NCBI GenBank assembly: GCA_028532985.1
Contig: JANCIK010000002.1
Span: 1,984,001 to 2,048,000, forward strand
Source: Stropharia rugosoannulata
Lineage: Eukaryota > Basidiomycota > Agaricomycetes > Agaricales > Strophariaceae
Length of the DNA stretch: 64,000 bases
Reading direction: 5' to 3'
Each line of letters starts with the position of its first letter. The first letter of the stretch is position 1. The position numbers and the translations under genes were made by a program. The notes beneath the pieces were generated by a model. It was not told the origin of the DNA, made no database searches, and saw only the letters and a list, made by a program, of their open reading frames with translations. Shown piece after piece: positions 35,231-45,713 of the stretch.

Positions 35231-36441
35231 ATGTCGATGGATACAGACGCCTCTGCGAGCCCTGAGGCGGGAAATACCTTGTCCAGACCCGCCCTCACCC
35301 TCACGTCGCTTCTGGAGTACGTCGACCACAATAACGCGATTTTTCGGAAGGAATTGGCCGACGTTTCGAGCTCCCTTCACACTATCCGCACCCTCCTCGA
35401 GACTACACTTGCCAGCTCGCATTCTGCACCTGCACCCGCCCCTCCTGCGCCTCGTGATCCCCTCCTCATCTCGACGCCCACACGGCTCCTGCAGCTGCAG
35501 TTCCCACTGTCTCTCGCCTCAAACCTGCGTCTCCCAAACCATTTGATGGTTCACGCGAAAAAGGGCGCTCTTTTCTTAATTCTTGCACCATTTATTTCGC
35601 CCTGGCTGGCTCGCAGTTTCTGACGAATTCTCTCGAGTTCTTTGGGCCCTTTCTTTCATGAACGAGGCCGCGCCGCCCAGTTCTCGAAACGCGCCATGAT
35701 GTCTGGATTTTCCGACTTCAATCTGCGTAGCTGGGACGCCTTTGAAGCCGTGTTCATTCGCGATTTTTGCGAGCAGCACGAGGCCGAGCACGCTCAGCTC
35801 GCCTCGAGAGCACCTCCTACCATCAAGGCCGCCGCTCTGCTGAAGAATACGTCGACGCCTTCAAGGACCTTGTCCTCAAGTCTGGGTACATTGACGAGAA
35901 GGCGTTGATTATGAAGTTCCGTCGTGGTCTATCCCCTTCGCTGGACAGTCGAGTCGCCAACCTGCCCTCGGAGAGTCGACCCGCCTCGCTTCAGGGATGG
36001 TATGAACGCGCCGTGGAGGTTGCTCGCAACCGCGAGACCAACCAGCTCTTCCGTGCAGCACACCCTACGCCTTCTGGTCCCCCCGCGGCTTCGCGTTCAT
36101 CCGCCTCCCCTGCAACCGTTCCACGTGCTTCTCTGCCCATTATTCCTGCCCCTCGCGCGCCTGCTGCCCCTGCTCTTCCTCTGGGCGCTCCCATGGACAT
36201 TGATCGTGCTCGTAGTGCTGGGAAGACACCCCCTACCTGCTATCGCTGTGGTAAACCTGGTCACATCTCTCGAGATTGTCCCCGGGCTTTCGACATTCGC
36301 CACATGACTCTCACGGAGCTTCAGGAGCAACTCGAGCACATGCGCGCTGCGGAGGGCCAGGAGGATGCTATTCCGCCGGTGGATGAAAGGAAGGAGGATG
36401 ATGTCCAGGAGGAGGAGGATTTTGTGCATCGCGACGAGTGA
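35231..36441 (+). pseudogene. Retrotransposon gag, frameshifted
   Basis: Gag region of the chromovirus. It starts MSMDTDASASPEAGNTLS with a coiled-coil N-terminus, continues with capsid-type sequence (FIRDFCEQHEAEHAQL, GWYERAVEVARN) and ends with a CCHC zinc knuckle CYRCGKPGHISRDCP. At least two frame changes (about 35470 and 35815) interrupt it. Confidence 0.8.
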
Positions 36442-36576
36442 GCGGCGTGCCCTCGTTCGCGCGTGGCAGTCGTTATAGTGTACTGTCGGTAGAGCCCTGC
36501 GAATCTATTTCTGTTCCAGACCTACCTTCACGACTGCCTGACACGCCTAAATCCCCTGCTCCCAAGTCTCACTCCA

Positions 36577-36789
36577 TTGCTGCGTTACGCATCCAGGCCC
36601 GTGCTCGCCGCTGGGAGCGCGCACTTCCCTCTCATTACACCATTGCCGCTACTCCGAGTCCCAACTCCTTCACCTTCCAGTGGAGATCGAGACCACGGAC
36701 ACGGGCCAGCGTTTCGCCTCAGGCCCCTGGTTGACTGCGGCGCTGACCAGTGCTTCATCAGTCGCAGTACGCCCAGCAGCACAAGCTGA
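36577..36789 (+). pseudogene. Retroviral-type aspartic protease, fragment
   Basis: The catalytic motif VDCGADQCFIS (DxGA) is at about 36728-36765. The following protease sequence continues in another frame (ILGHTWLREHNPEVDW near 36950), showing a frameshift close to the active site. Confidence 0.7.
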
Positions 36790-37299
36790 CGGAACGCCCT
36801 CTCTTGGTCCCCATTCCAGTCCACAACGTTGACGGTTCACTCAATGAAGACGGCTCTATCACGCCCATTGTGGAGCTCATCCTTCGCTACAAGGACCACA
36901 CTGAACGCGCCGTCTTCCCCGTCACCAACCTCGGACGTCAGGATATGATTCTGGGCCACACTTGGCTTCGAGAACACAACCCTGAAGTGGACTGGATCAC
37001 TGGAGAGGTGAAGATGTCACGGTGCCCACGCCGGTGCTCCACGTGCCGTGATGAGATCCGTGCGGAGAAGTCTAAGCTTCGCGCAGAGATCAGAGCGGTA
37101 GAGACCTGTACCCAGGGCCCTATGCCCCTCCTTATGGAGCTGGAGGACGATGACGACGAAGTCCCCGAGATGGAGTTGGAGGAAGTTGAACCGCTGCCTG
37201 CTCCTAAGGACGCTTGCAGCTTACTAGAGGCCCTCCACTCTGTCTGGGAGGACGACGACAACCGGCTGTTTGCGGCGTCGTTACCCCCCGAGTCCCAGT

Positions 37300-38640
37300 T
37301 CATTCAGTCTACCTCCACCGTGTCCCAGCGGCTCGCAGAAGCCTTTGCGTCCAACTCTGGACAGAAGGACTTCCGCGACGACGTTCCTAACCATTTGCAT
37401 GACTTCAAGGACGTCTTCTCAAAGGAGTCCTTTGATGTCTTGCCAGAATGTCGACCTTGGGATCACGCCATTGAACTGGAACTCGAGCAACACCCAGCAA
37501 CTGCAAGGTGTATCCTATGACGCTTCCTGAGCAGAAGGAACTAGATGCGTTCTTACAGGAGAACCTCGCCACTGGCCGTATTCGTCCCTCTAAGTCTCCG
37601 ATGGCGTCTCCTGTCTTCTTTATCAAGAAGAAGGACGGGTCATTGCGCCTCATCCAGGACTACCGTGTGCTGAACGCCATGACCATCAAGAACCGCTACC
37701 CGCTTCCTCTCGTCTCTGACCTCATCCAACAACTCCGTGGTGCCAGCTACTTCACCAAGCTTGACGTGCGGTGGGGGTACAACAATGTGCGCATCAAGGC
37801 GGGAGATGAGTGGAAGGCAGCGTTCGAACAAACCGCGGTCTGTTCGAGCCTACGGTTATGTTCTTTGGTCTCACCAACTCGCCTGCAACGTTCCAGACCA
37901 TGATGAACGAGATATTCAACGACCTCATTTTCGAGGGCATTGTCTGTGTCTACCTTGACGATATCCTCATCTACACCAAGACCCTCGAGGAACATCGTCG
38001 GGTGACATGTCTGGTCATGGAGCGTCTGCGACTCCACCGGTTGTATCTCAAGCCGGAGAAGTGCGAGTTTGAGAAGCGTCGCATTGAGTATCTGGGGCTC
38101 ATCATCTCGGAAGGTCAGGTGGAGATGGACCCGGTCAAGATTGCAGGTGTAGCAGAGTGGCCGGTTCCCAAGTCACGCAAGGAGGTACAGAGCTTCTTGG
38201 GCTTCGTCAACTTCTATCGCCGCTTCATCGAGGACTTCTCTCACCATGCCCGTCCGCTTTTGAGCTGACGCGTATGATACTCCTGGTCGTGGTCCTCTGA
38301 TGCTCAGGCCGCCTTTGATATGTTGCGTACTGCGGTGACTTCGGCTCCCATCCTGGCTTTCCTCGTGATGACCTGCCCTACCGCGTTGAGGCAGACTCCT
38401 CGGACTTTGCTACTGGTGCTGTGCTCTCTCAGCAGTCGCGTGAAGATGGGAAATGGCACCCTGTCGCCTATTACTCCAAGAGCCTCAGTCCCGTACAGCG
38501 TAACTACGAGATCCATGACAAGGAGATGCTAGCGGTCATTCGAGCCCTGGAGGAGTGGAGACACTTCCTTGAAGGTGCAGCTCATCCGGTGGAGATCTGG
38601 ACAGACCACAAGAATCTGGAGTACTTCATGACGGCCAAAA
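37300..38640 (+). pseudogene. Reverse transcriptase and RNase H, frameshifted
   Basis: RT motifs include [35 protein letters not shown] and the catalytic YLDD in CVYLDDILIYT (about 37950). RNase H follows with YYSKSLSPVQRNYEIHDKEM and EIWTDHKNLEYFM. Frame changes occur near 37510, 37840 and 38380-38420. Confidence 0.85.
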
Positions 38641-38819
38641 GCTTAACCGCAGACAGGCCCGCTGGTCCCTCTACCTCTCCCGCTCGACTTCACGCTCCGC
38701 CACCGCCCTGGCCGTTCCATGGGAAACCTGATGCCCTCTCGCGACGAGCTGATCATGGAGACGGCGCTGGGGATAATGCTGAGATGACACTCCTCAAGCC
38801 CGCCTTCTTTGCTATCCGG

Positions 38820-39780
38820 GCGCTCGAGGCGGTGGAGCTGGTGGGCGAGGAGAAGGACTTGTTGCACGAGATCCGGAAGGGAAACCGTCAGGGGAAACAT
38901 GAGGAGATGGTGGCGAAGGCAGCAAAGGGTTTGTTGAGCAGTGGGGCCCGTTCTGTGCGATCCTCGGAGTGGAGGATGCAAGATGGTCTCCTCAGCTTCC
39001 GGGATAAGATCTACGTCCCCAACGACCCTGATCTCCGCCGCCGTATTGTCTCCTTACACCACGACACCAAGGTGGCTGGTCATGCTGGACGTTGGAAGAC
39101 ACTGGAGTTAGTATCGCGCAACTACTGGTGGCCCCAGATGTCTCGGTACATTGGACAGTACTGCAAGACCTGTGACCTCTGTATTCGCACCAAGATCCAG
39201 CGTCACCGCCCGGTTGGTGAGCTTCATCCTCTCCCTATCCCTGAGCAGCGCTGGCGGTTATCAGTGTGGACTTCATCGTGGAACTCCCTCTCTCCAATGG
39301 ACATGACGCCATCATGAACGTGATAGACTCAGTCTCCAAGCGCGGTCACTTTATCCCAACGACTACCACTGTTAGTGCACTTGGAGCGGCCCGGCTCTAT
39401 CTCCGTTATGTCTGGCGCCACCATGGTCTCCTCGGATAGTCCTCTCGGATCGTGGGCCTCAGTTCATTGCCGAGTTCACTAGAGAGCTTTACCGGTTGTT
39501 GGGAATCCGCCTGGCGACGCCCACTGCCTACCACCCCAATCTGATGGTCAGACGGAGCGCGTTAACATGGAGTTGGAACAGTACTTGCGGACCTTCGTGA
39601 ATGAGCGTCAGGGCGACTGGGAGGATCTCTTGCCTCTGGCCGAGTTCCAGTACAACAACCATGTCCACGCTCCACCCAGCATACACCTTTCATGCTCGAC
39701 ACTGGACGACACCCTCGGATGGGCTTTGAACCTCATGAAGCTCCATCGTCTCTGGAGACTGTGAATGAGTTCAAGGAGCG
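38820..39780 (+). pseudogene. Integrase core, frameshifted
   Basis: The zinc-binding HHCC module is at about 39055-39185 (GHAGRWKTLELVSRNYWWPQ, CKTCDLCIRTKIQRHRP). The DDE core follows, with [31 protein letters not shown] and TPTAYHP in three different frames. Confidence 0.8.
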
Positions 39781-40140
39781 GATGGCTAGTACATTGGAAG
39801 AAGCCAAGTCAGCGCTGGCTAAGGCCAAAGATGACATGGCTCGCTTCTACAACCGGCGACGTGACCTCTCCCGGTGTACAAACCAGGTGACAAGGTCTAC
39901 CTGGATGCGTCAGACATCCGTACCTCCCGTCCCTCCAAGAAGTTGTCCCACCGTCTCCTGGGCCCGTATACGGTCGAGGCTGCTGTTGGATCTCATGCCT
40001 ACCGTCTCAAACTCCCAGTTTCTCTCAAGCGTCTCCACCCTGTCTTCCCTGTTGTCAAGCTCACGCCCTGTCTCCCTGACCCTATTCCGGGCCGCATTGC
40101 AGCGCCTCCTCCGGAACCTGAGCTGGTGGATAACGAGCTG

Positions 40141-40300
40141 GAGTACGAGGTTGAGGCCATCCTCAACAGCCGCATCCATCGAAACAGGCTTCAGTTCCTC
40201 GTCAAATGGAAGGGGTATGGGTATGAGGAGAACTCCTGGGAGCATGCGGAAGACGTCTTCTCACCTCAGCTGGTGGCCAAGTTCTACCGGGAACATCCTG
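40141..40300 (+). other. Chromodomain at integrase C-terminus
   Basis: Sequence YEVEAILNSRIHRNRLQFLV followed by KWKGYGYEENSWEHAEDV is a standard chromodomain with its aromatic residues. In chromoviruses it guides integration toward marked chromatin. It lies in the frame open from 39874 to 40404. Confidence 0.9.
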
Positions 40301-40402
40301 ATGCTCCGCGGGTTATTGGCTCCCTGGCAATTGAGCCTGGACGGTATAGAACAGTCAATGGTGGCGAGTGGATCACCTTGCCACGCCGGGACGCCGTGTC
40401 TT

Positions 40403-40412
40403 GAAGGGGGGG
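40403..40412 (+). promoter_or_regulatory. Polypurine tract for plus-strand priming
   Basis: GAAGGGGGGG lies three bases before the 3' LTR, where the plus-strand primer of LTR elements is expected. Confidence 0.75.
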
Positions 40413-40415
40413 TGA

Positions 40416-40878
40416 TGTAAGGGGACGCTGTGCGTCACCCTTTATTTTTATTCATTTCGTCTTCCTTCACTTTCTTTTATTTTATTTTATTTTTATTTCT
40501 TACGCCGCGCGCAGCCCGTGCAGTGTACACTATGCTCTGCAGTGTGTACTGTGCACAGGCGCGCGCGGTTTACATCATGTGACGTACTGATGGGACACGT
40601 CCATCATGTGTTGTGCATATGATGTATGATGCACATCACATGAGGACGTGATGTGGTGGCTTCTTGTGGCGGATCAACTGTATAGTTTATTCTCACGCAT
40701 CAATCAACGCTTCTATTATGTACTGTGGCGCCCAGCAGCGGGTTTCCTTAGGCTTTTGTCTTCGGAATCCCTCTGCTAGGTGCGCTTCTATTGTATTTAT
40801 AGTTTACAGCTTAATAAACTTCGGAATCCCTCTGCTAGGTCTCGTGTGAGCTCGACACTGCGCAGAGTCGCCCTTACA
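40416..40878 (+). repeat. 3' LTR (463 bp)
   Basis: Same length, same ends and, as far as I can compare by eye, same sequence as the 5' LTR. Confidence 0.95.
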
Positions 40879-40883
40879 GGAGC
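40879..40883. repeat. Target-site duplication, right copy (GGAGC)
   Basis: Matches the left copy at 34679-34683. Confidence 0.9.
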
Positions 40884-41558
40884 TGGCTTTGGATTGACGG
40901 CATTTGCGACCTTTTCCAGCTGATAGATATGCCCACCCTTGCCTCGAGTGCTGCGGACTGGACGGCCTTCAGGTATTTGCACGTTAGGCGGAGATGTATC
41001 AGAAGACGGTCAAGTTTTCAAATCAGAGGCTGGCAGAAGGGCCAAGTTAGTGGACAGTAGACTGATATCAACACAGCACTTACCGGGTTTAGTTGCTTTG
41101 GTAGACTTGCTTTTCTTCTTTGCAACTTGCGAGGAAGCAGCGTGTTCAATATCGTCGGATGATTGACTTGGATGCTCTTTTCTCTTGTGACTCGAAGCAG
41201 ACATACTGGGCTGTGATTAGAGATAAATGAAAGTAAATGAAGGACTGTTGGGGGGATGATTACTAGGAAACAGTAAGTATAGACACAGCAGCGAGACGGT
41301 AATGACACGTCTAAGTTAGATGCTGACCTTTAATTCTTTTGATCCTGATGTTCCGGTCAGGAGTGAGGCATATCGGTTTGTTACTGTAGGTCTTCCGCAA
41401 TGTGATTGAAAGTTTGAGTCTTGAGTTCGTGCAGAGAAGCCAGGGTGCTTAACATTCCCGGTGAATTGCAAGTAATCCCAAAAATATATAACATTGCCAT
41501 AGATTGACTATGGCCTTACACCCACTACAAACATGCGGTACAGAGCACAATATACTAA

Positions 41559-42162
41559 CTAGTCCAGGATGAGAGAAAGCGATGGCCCGCCAGCAACGGA
41601 AACAGAGTGCTCAACTGTGTATTATTTATTAGTCGATATCATAATAATGAGAATGCATAAGAATATTTCTTACATTGATTGTTGCGCATAACGACGGGCA
41701 TACTTGTGTTCAGATCTTCTACCGCAAAGCCGCTCTGTACGAGTTCATTGACAACGGAGCTGACGTAGCTTTCAGCAGCTTTTCGCTGTACTTCAGCCTT
41801 CTTAAGATCCATTTCCGCAGTTTGTAGCTGAGCTTGCGCACGCTGAACTTCAAACCGTGAGCGGCAAAGTTGGATCAGCATGTAGTCTTGAAATGTCCTA
41901 GACCACTCTTCATGTTGAACTGCATCGTGAAGCAGCTTGGAAGCCTCTTCCAGACTGTCTGGAACGGGCGGTCTCTTCTTTTCCTGGTTAAACCATATGA
42001 ATACCATGAAGTAGACGGATTTTAAATATAGAGACTTACCTTGCAAACATTATGCATTTCTTCTTGGCGTAGTATCTTCCGGGTATACATTGAGATGGCT
42101 TCTGATCGACTATAGAGCTCCTTGAAAGATGCATTAGAGCAGGAATCTGAGTCGTAGTTCAT
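41559..42162 (-). CDS. Small coiled-coil protein upstream of DUF6532 gene
   Basis: A 162-residue protein from three exons (42040-42162, 41674-41983, 41559-41614) with matched phases. It starts MNYDSDSCSNASFKELYSRS. The middle has a long helical stretch with heptad character (RFEVQRAQAQLQTAEMDLKK, AEVQRKAAESYVSSVVNELV). There is no signal peptide or membrane segment. I do not recognise the family. It lies head-to-tail 355 bp before the DUF6532-type start. Confidence 0.65.
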
Positions 42163-44071
42163 GGTGAATTCGCAATGAGGGGTTCTCGAAGAAGGATTGA
42201 GGGGGGGTATAGTTAGTCAGAAGTTCGAACTCAGCAGAAAGCAACCATTCACCGCGTCAATGTGATTACAAATCACCTCCTTCACTTATCATCCACTGCT
42301 AGCTAATATTGATACTCGCGCCAAACTCGCGCTCGTCCAAATTGCCCAGGACCTAGAACCACAACACATCGTATTGGGCAGAGACCGACCTCAACGATGT
42401 GTCAATGTGTCTACATTCGGATGCTAGCTTGGGACCTGCGCAGTCTTGATGGAATCATCGCGCAGACACAACTTTGCTTTAGAACATCCACTCGTCCTAT
42501 TGGAACCTCAAACAACCCCTTCTACATTTGCCGTGCTACCCACCCCACAATCTTTCCCTAATTGCGATGCGGAGCTCCAAATTTGACCAGTACATCTAAG
42601 CTGGCAGACGGATCTGACTCTCAACGGACTCCAACCAAAAGAAAGGAGAAGAGATGCTGGATGCCTGGGTCAAATATCTCGGATACCTTGAACTTAGAGA
42701 TGCTCGCTGCATAGAAGTTCAAAGAGATACCTTGACGCCATTTGATATCTGGTAAATCATTTGTTTCCTTCCGAAAATAATTTGATACTTACATTACGTC
42801 GGTATTTTCAGGAAAGTGTCGCAATATTTTCATCTAGGCGCAGCGGTAGAACGAACGGACTTGGCAATCGGTTGTGGACGGTCTTAGGGAGCAACAGGGA
42901 TCATGCGTGAGCCACTCAGGATATAGCTTGCATCTCATACGGCTCATCATGCTGCTCAGATCCCCGTGCACTCAACCACTCATCTTTCCTTCTCATTCTT
43001 GTACTGCATCTGTGCCGCGGCGACTTTGAGAGACATTGTCACCCAGATTTCGAGGCCGAGGTAACCCAACAATCAGCCAATTCACCGAACCGCCAAACAA
43101 AGTGGGCGCCTCGTGCCCACTGTCTAAGGGCCTGAGCACCACCAAATAAGATAACCGTGGATGCGCGCACCGTGCAATGGGATGCAGACTCTTACGTTGT
43201 CCTATGGGACAGAGCACGGACTGGAAGAGGACGAATCTGCGGTGACAACATCAAGCTCAATGGTCGCGGTAAGAGTCTGGCGGGCTGCAGTTGTCATCCA
43301 CTCACTCCATGTTATAGTACCAGGCCGCATAACGTCTGATGCCCTGGTTCCCAAGAGAGCAGCTCAGCAGCGGAAACATGAGATACACCGACGGCTAGGG
43401 CAACAGCATACATTGATCGCCAAATGTTTGCTGACGAGCTTGGCCCACTGTCCATAGTGGATGACTGGCGTTCCTACAGACTCGTCCAGTCTGGGTGAGT
43501 CAATCTTGGAAGAGTTAATGTTCTTTGTCTCGCTCACACAGACAAATGCCTGATAATACAATGAAACGCCTTCAAAACGTCGATCACTGTCAAGTCTTGT
43601 AGCCCTGGATGAGCACTGTTCGGCGGCCGTGGCTGTCAAATGCAGTGTGCACTGACCATGGAGTTGTTGTAGTACATACGTGATAACTTCTGTTGGCGTC
43701 AAAGAATACAGAGAAATTGCAGAAAAGAGCGCAATAGCCAAGTCAATGCCTCGCAAGTTGCTCACAACAGATCTTGACAACTCAAGTCTCAAGGGCCTGA
43801 GTTCAAGGTTGTGCCTTATAGTAAGCTCATGTAAGTGGAGTCGCTTATCATGTCTTCCATCTTCTAGTAATACCAACGTTAGGGAAGCACGCATATGAGA
43901 AAGCTACTGATACTCCATTGCTGTAATGCTATGTTCGCAAACCCACTGGTTAAACCCTGTATCAGAAAATAACCTCACTTACGTCGAAGGTGGATACACG
44001 CTACATAAGTACTTAAGGTCTTGAGGTAAGTATCTTACTGCACCTCCCATTACCCCCCATTCCTATCCGCC
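42163..44071. other. Intergenic; no convincing gene
   Basis: 1.9 kb. A 176-codon ORF lies on the minus strand at 43364-43894 (HGQCTLHLTATAAEQCSS, SLYYQAFVCVSETKN) and a 74-codon one at 42993-43217. Neither shows a domain or a clear splice pattern, so I leave them uncalled. Possibly decayed coding DNA. Confidence 0.4.
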
Positions 44072-45060
44072 ATGGATCCACCGTCTCTCTTAGCGCTGTG
44101 TCTCATCGCTGGGACATTGTTGCTGAGCCTCTACTGGCTACCGAGTCGATCAAGGAAGACTCACCGCTACCCTCCCGGGCCGAAGCCTAAATTTCTCATT
44201 GGAAATATGCTCGATTTTCCAACAGCTAACGCAGGGAAGGTGTACATGGAATGGGCTTCGAGGTACAACAGTCAGTCTCGACTCAGTTACGCAGGGTAAC
44301 AAAATATTGACTGTGTTCAGGCGATATTCCCGTTGCGCAGGCGCTTGGATCAAAAGTAGTCATTTTAAATGAGTTTGAAGATGCGGTGGAGTTGCTTGAA
44401 ACAAGGTCGCAGAGGTATGATTCCGACAGGCTCTTCCTCTCTGTGCTCGAAATGTATGTGTTGTTTTACATTAACAGAACGGAGCCCATTACTCATTACG
44501 CATTAACAGGATGGGATGGTCGGGCAACGTCACTTTTATGCCTGACGGCAATTACTGGAGGAAGCATGGGAGGATTTTGTAACAGAACTTGCGTCTGGAA
44601 GCATCCTCCCACTACAATCCCATCCAACTCGCTAAAGTCAGGAAGCTGCTGCGCAATCTTCTCGGAATACAGCAAACTCTCAGCATCTTGTTTTTACCTC
44701 TCCCGTGTAGCTGCTCACCGGTTTTGGCAGGTTTAACGTCGGGGTGCAGGGTTCCGTAGGACCCAAATAGGCGCTCGGAAGTCCAGCAACGCCAACGCCC
44801 GTACGACAGTGTCAGTGAGCACAACGCCAATGTGTGGAGTGCGAATGAACTGGACCAAGCTGAGCTGCCTCCGCATGCCCGCTGCCCATCTGCTTGTTAT
44901 ACCTCGACTGTTCCCATCTCGCGCACGTCAGTCTTCCTTCCCAACGGTGACTCTCCAGAGTACTAAGCTCTGCTCTCCGACCTGTGTACAATCCTGTATG
45001 GATACGATGTTGACTCTGTACACGATCGTCAGGGGTTTGCGAGGTCCACAGGCATGAGCT
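44072..45060 (+). pseudogene. Cytochrome P450, truncated pseudogene
   Basis: N-terminal third of a fungal microsomal P450. A membrane anchor (LLALCLIAGTLLLSLYWLP) is followed by the proline hinge RYPPGPKPKFLIGNML. Next comes IPVAQALGSKVVILN after a 53-nt intron, then MGWSGNVTFMPDGNYWRKHG after a second intron. In that exon a TAA at 44580-44582 replaces a sense codon just before QNLRLEASSHYNPIQLAKVR. Further on, LYGYDVDS survives in another frame near 45000. The I-helix, ExxR and heme-binding Cys motif are absent, so roughly two thirds of the protein is gone. Fragments best match the CYP families of agarics with WRKHRR-type helix C. Confidence 0.85.
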
Positions 45061-45713
45061 GGTATCACCGCCCAGCTAACCGTAAAGAATGAAGGTAAGT
45101 ATTTCCTATATCTAAATTAGTCTACATGTTACTCACCTTCAAAATCAACCTGTAGCACATACAACCTCCGTAACAGTTGCAAGGGACTGTCAAGTGAGAA
45201 ACAATGGCCCAGATGTGCGTTGCAGCACGGAAGACGAACTCCAGTTAGTACGTCTCCAATAAACAGACAGGCTAAACTTAAGATTCTTGGTGCAATGTGG
45301 AACCTGCAGATAACAATAACGGCTGTCTATGGCTCGTACAGGGAATGCCGCTGCAGCCACGGCTGTATTACTATAAGTTCTGGAGACGGCCAAATTTATG
45401 AAATTATACCTTTCGTAAATTCATAATTAAGTACACTAGCAACCATATCATACAATGCTTGTAAACATTTATTAATCTTCTACAATTCTATACACATCTC
45501 CTTCATGCAACAACTAAGCATCTATCCATCCATAACCCTCAGAACTCATTGCAAAGAGACGCCACAAAACATAAATTTTCTGCAGTTAGCGCTTCACGGA
45601 TATACACGATCCCACGGTCAACTTTGTTCCGTACGTTGTCCGCGTCTTGTCCTTGTCAAGCCCTTAGCATTCAATCATCTTCTAGTCCTGCCAGAAATAC
45701 CTTTCTTGAAGAT
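45061..45713. other. Non-coding, upstream of Plavaka transposase
   Basis: 650 bp between the P450 remains and the transposase start. The left end of the transposon should lie here or further left, but I could not identify terminal inverted repeats. Confidence 0.4.

Larger units (their letters stand above)
34684..40878 (+). mobile_element. Ty3/gypsy chromovirus, complete with LTRs
   Basis: A 6,195-bp LTR retrotransposon with two 463-bp LTRs, TG...CA ends (TGTAAG...TTACA) and a 5-bp target duplication. The order gag, protease, reverse transcriptase, RNase H, integrase, chromodomain defines a chromovirus of the Ty3/gypsy group. The reading frame changes roughly ten times, so no full Gag-Pol can be read. 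LTRs appear identical by eye, which points to a very recent insertion. It lies inside an exon of a DUF6532-type gene, in opposite orientation to it. Confidence 0.95.
32235..41204 (-). pseudogene. DUF6532-type gene split by an LTR retrotransposon
   Basis: Minus-strand gene starting MSASSHKRKEHPSQSSDD at 41204, with a Lys/Ser-rich disordered N-terminal half. The C-terminal part contains SAQWKIILEAAKNGMRKHV, VISYRQHLIPDGDYPNQLHR and ALHYCIAEWEV-like sequence LHYCIAEWEVNGIHPG, the pattern I associate with the agaric DUF6532 family of unknown function. Its exon is cut after NAVNPKPAP, where a 6.2-kb chromovirus sits (34684-40878). Across the element the frame resumes exactly as KSKPTMQIPERIPEN once one copy of the 5-bp target duplication is removed. 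Apart from the insertion I saw no disabling change, so the allele was probably active until recently. The stop is placed at 32235 in my best model; 32186 is possible with another splice choice. Confidence 0.7.

Noticed and set aside
42832..42905. tRNA-like start (GCGCAGCGGTAGAACG)
   Set aside because: It resembles a tRNA D-arm, but no GGTTCGANTCC B-box or matching acceptor stem follows at the right distance.
43364..43894. 176-codon minus-strand ORF
   Set aside because: No domain, no splice pattern and only moderate length; could be chance. Left as unresolved intergenic DNA.
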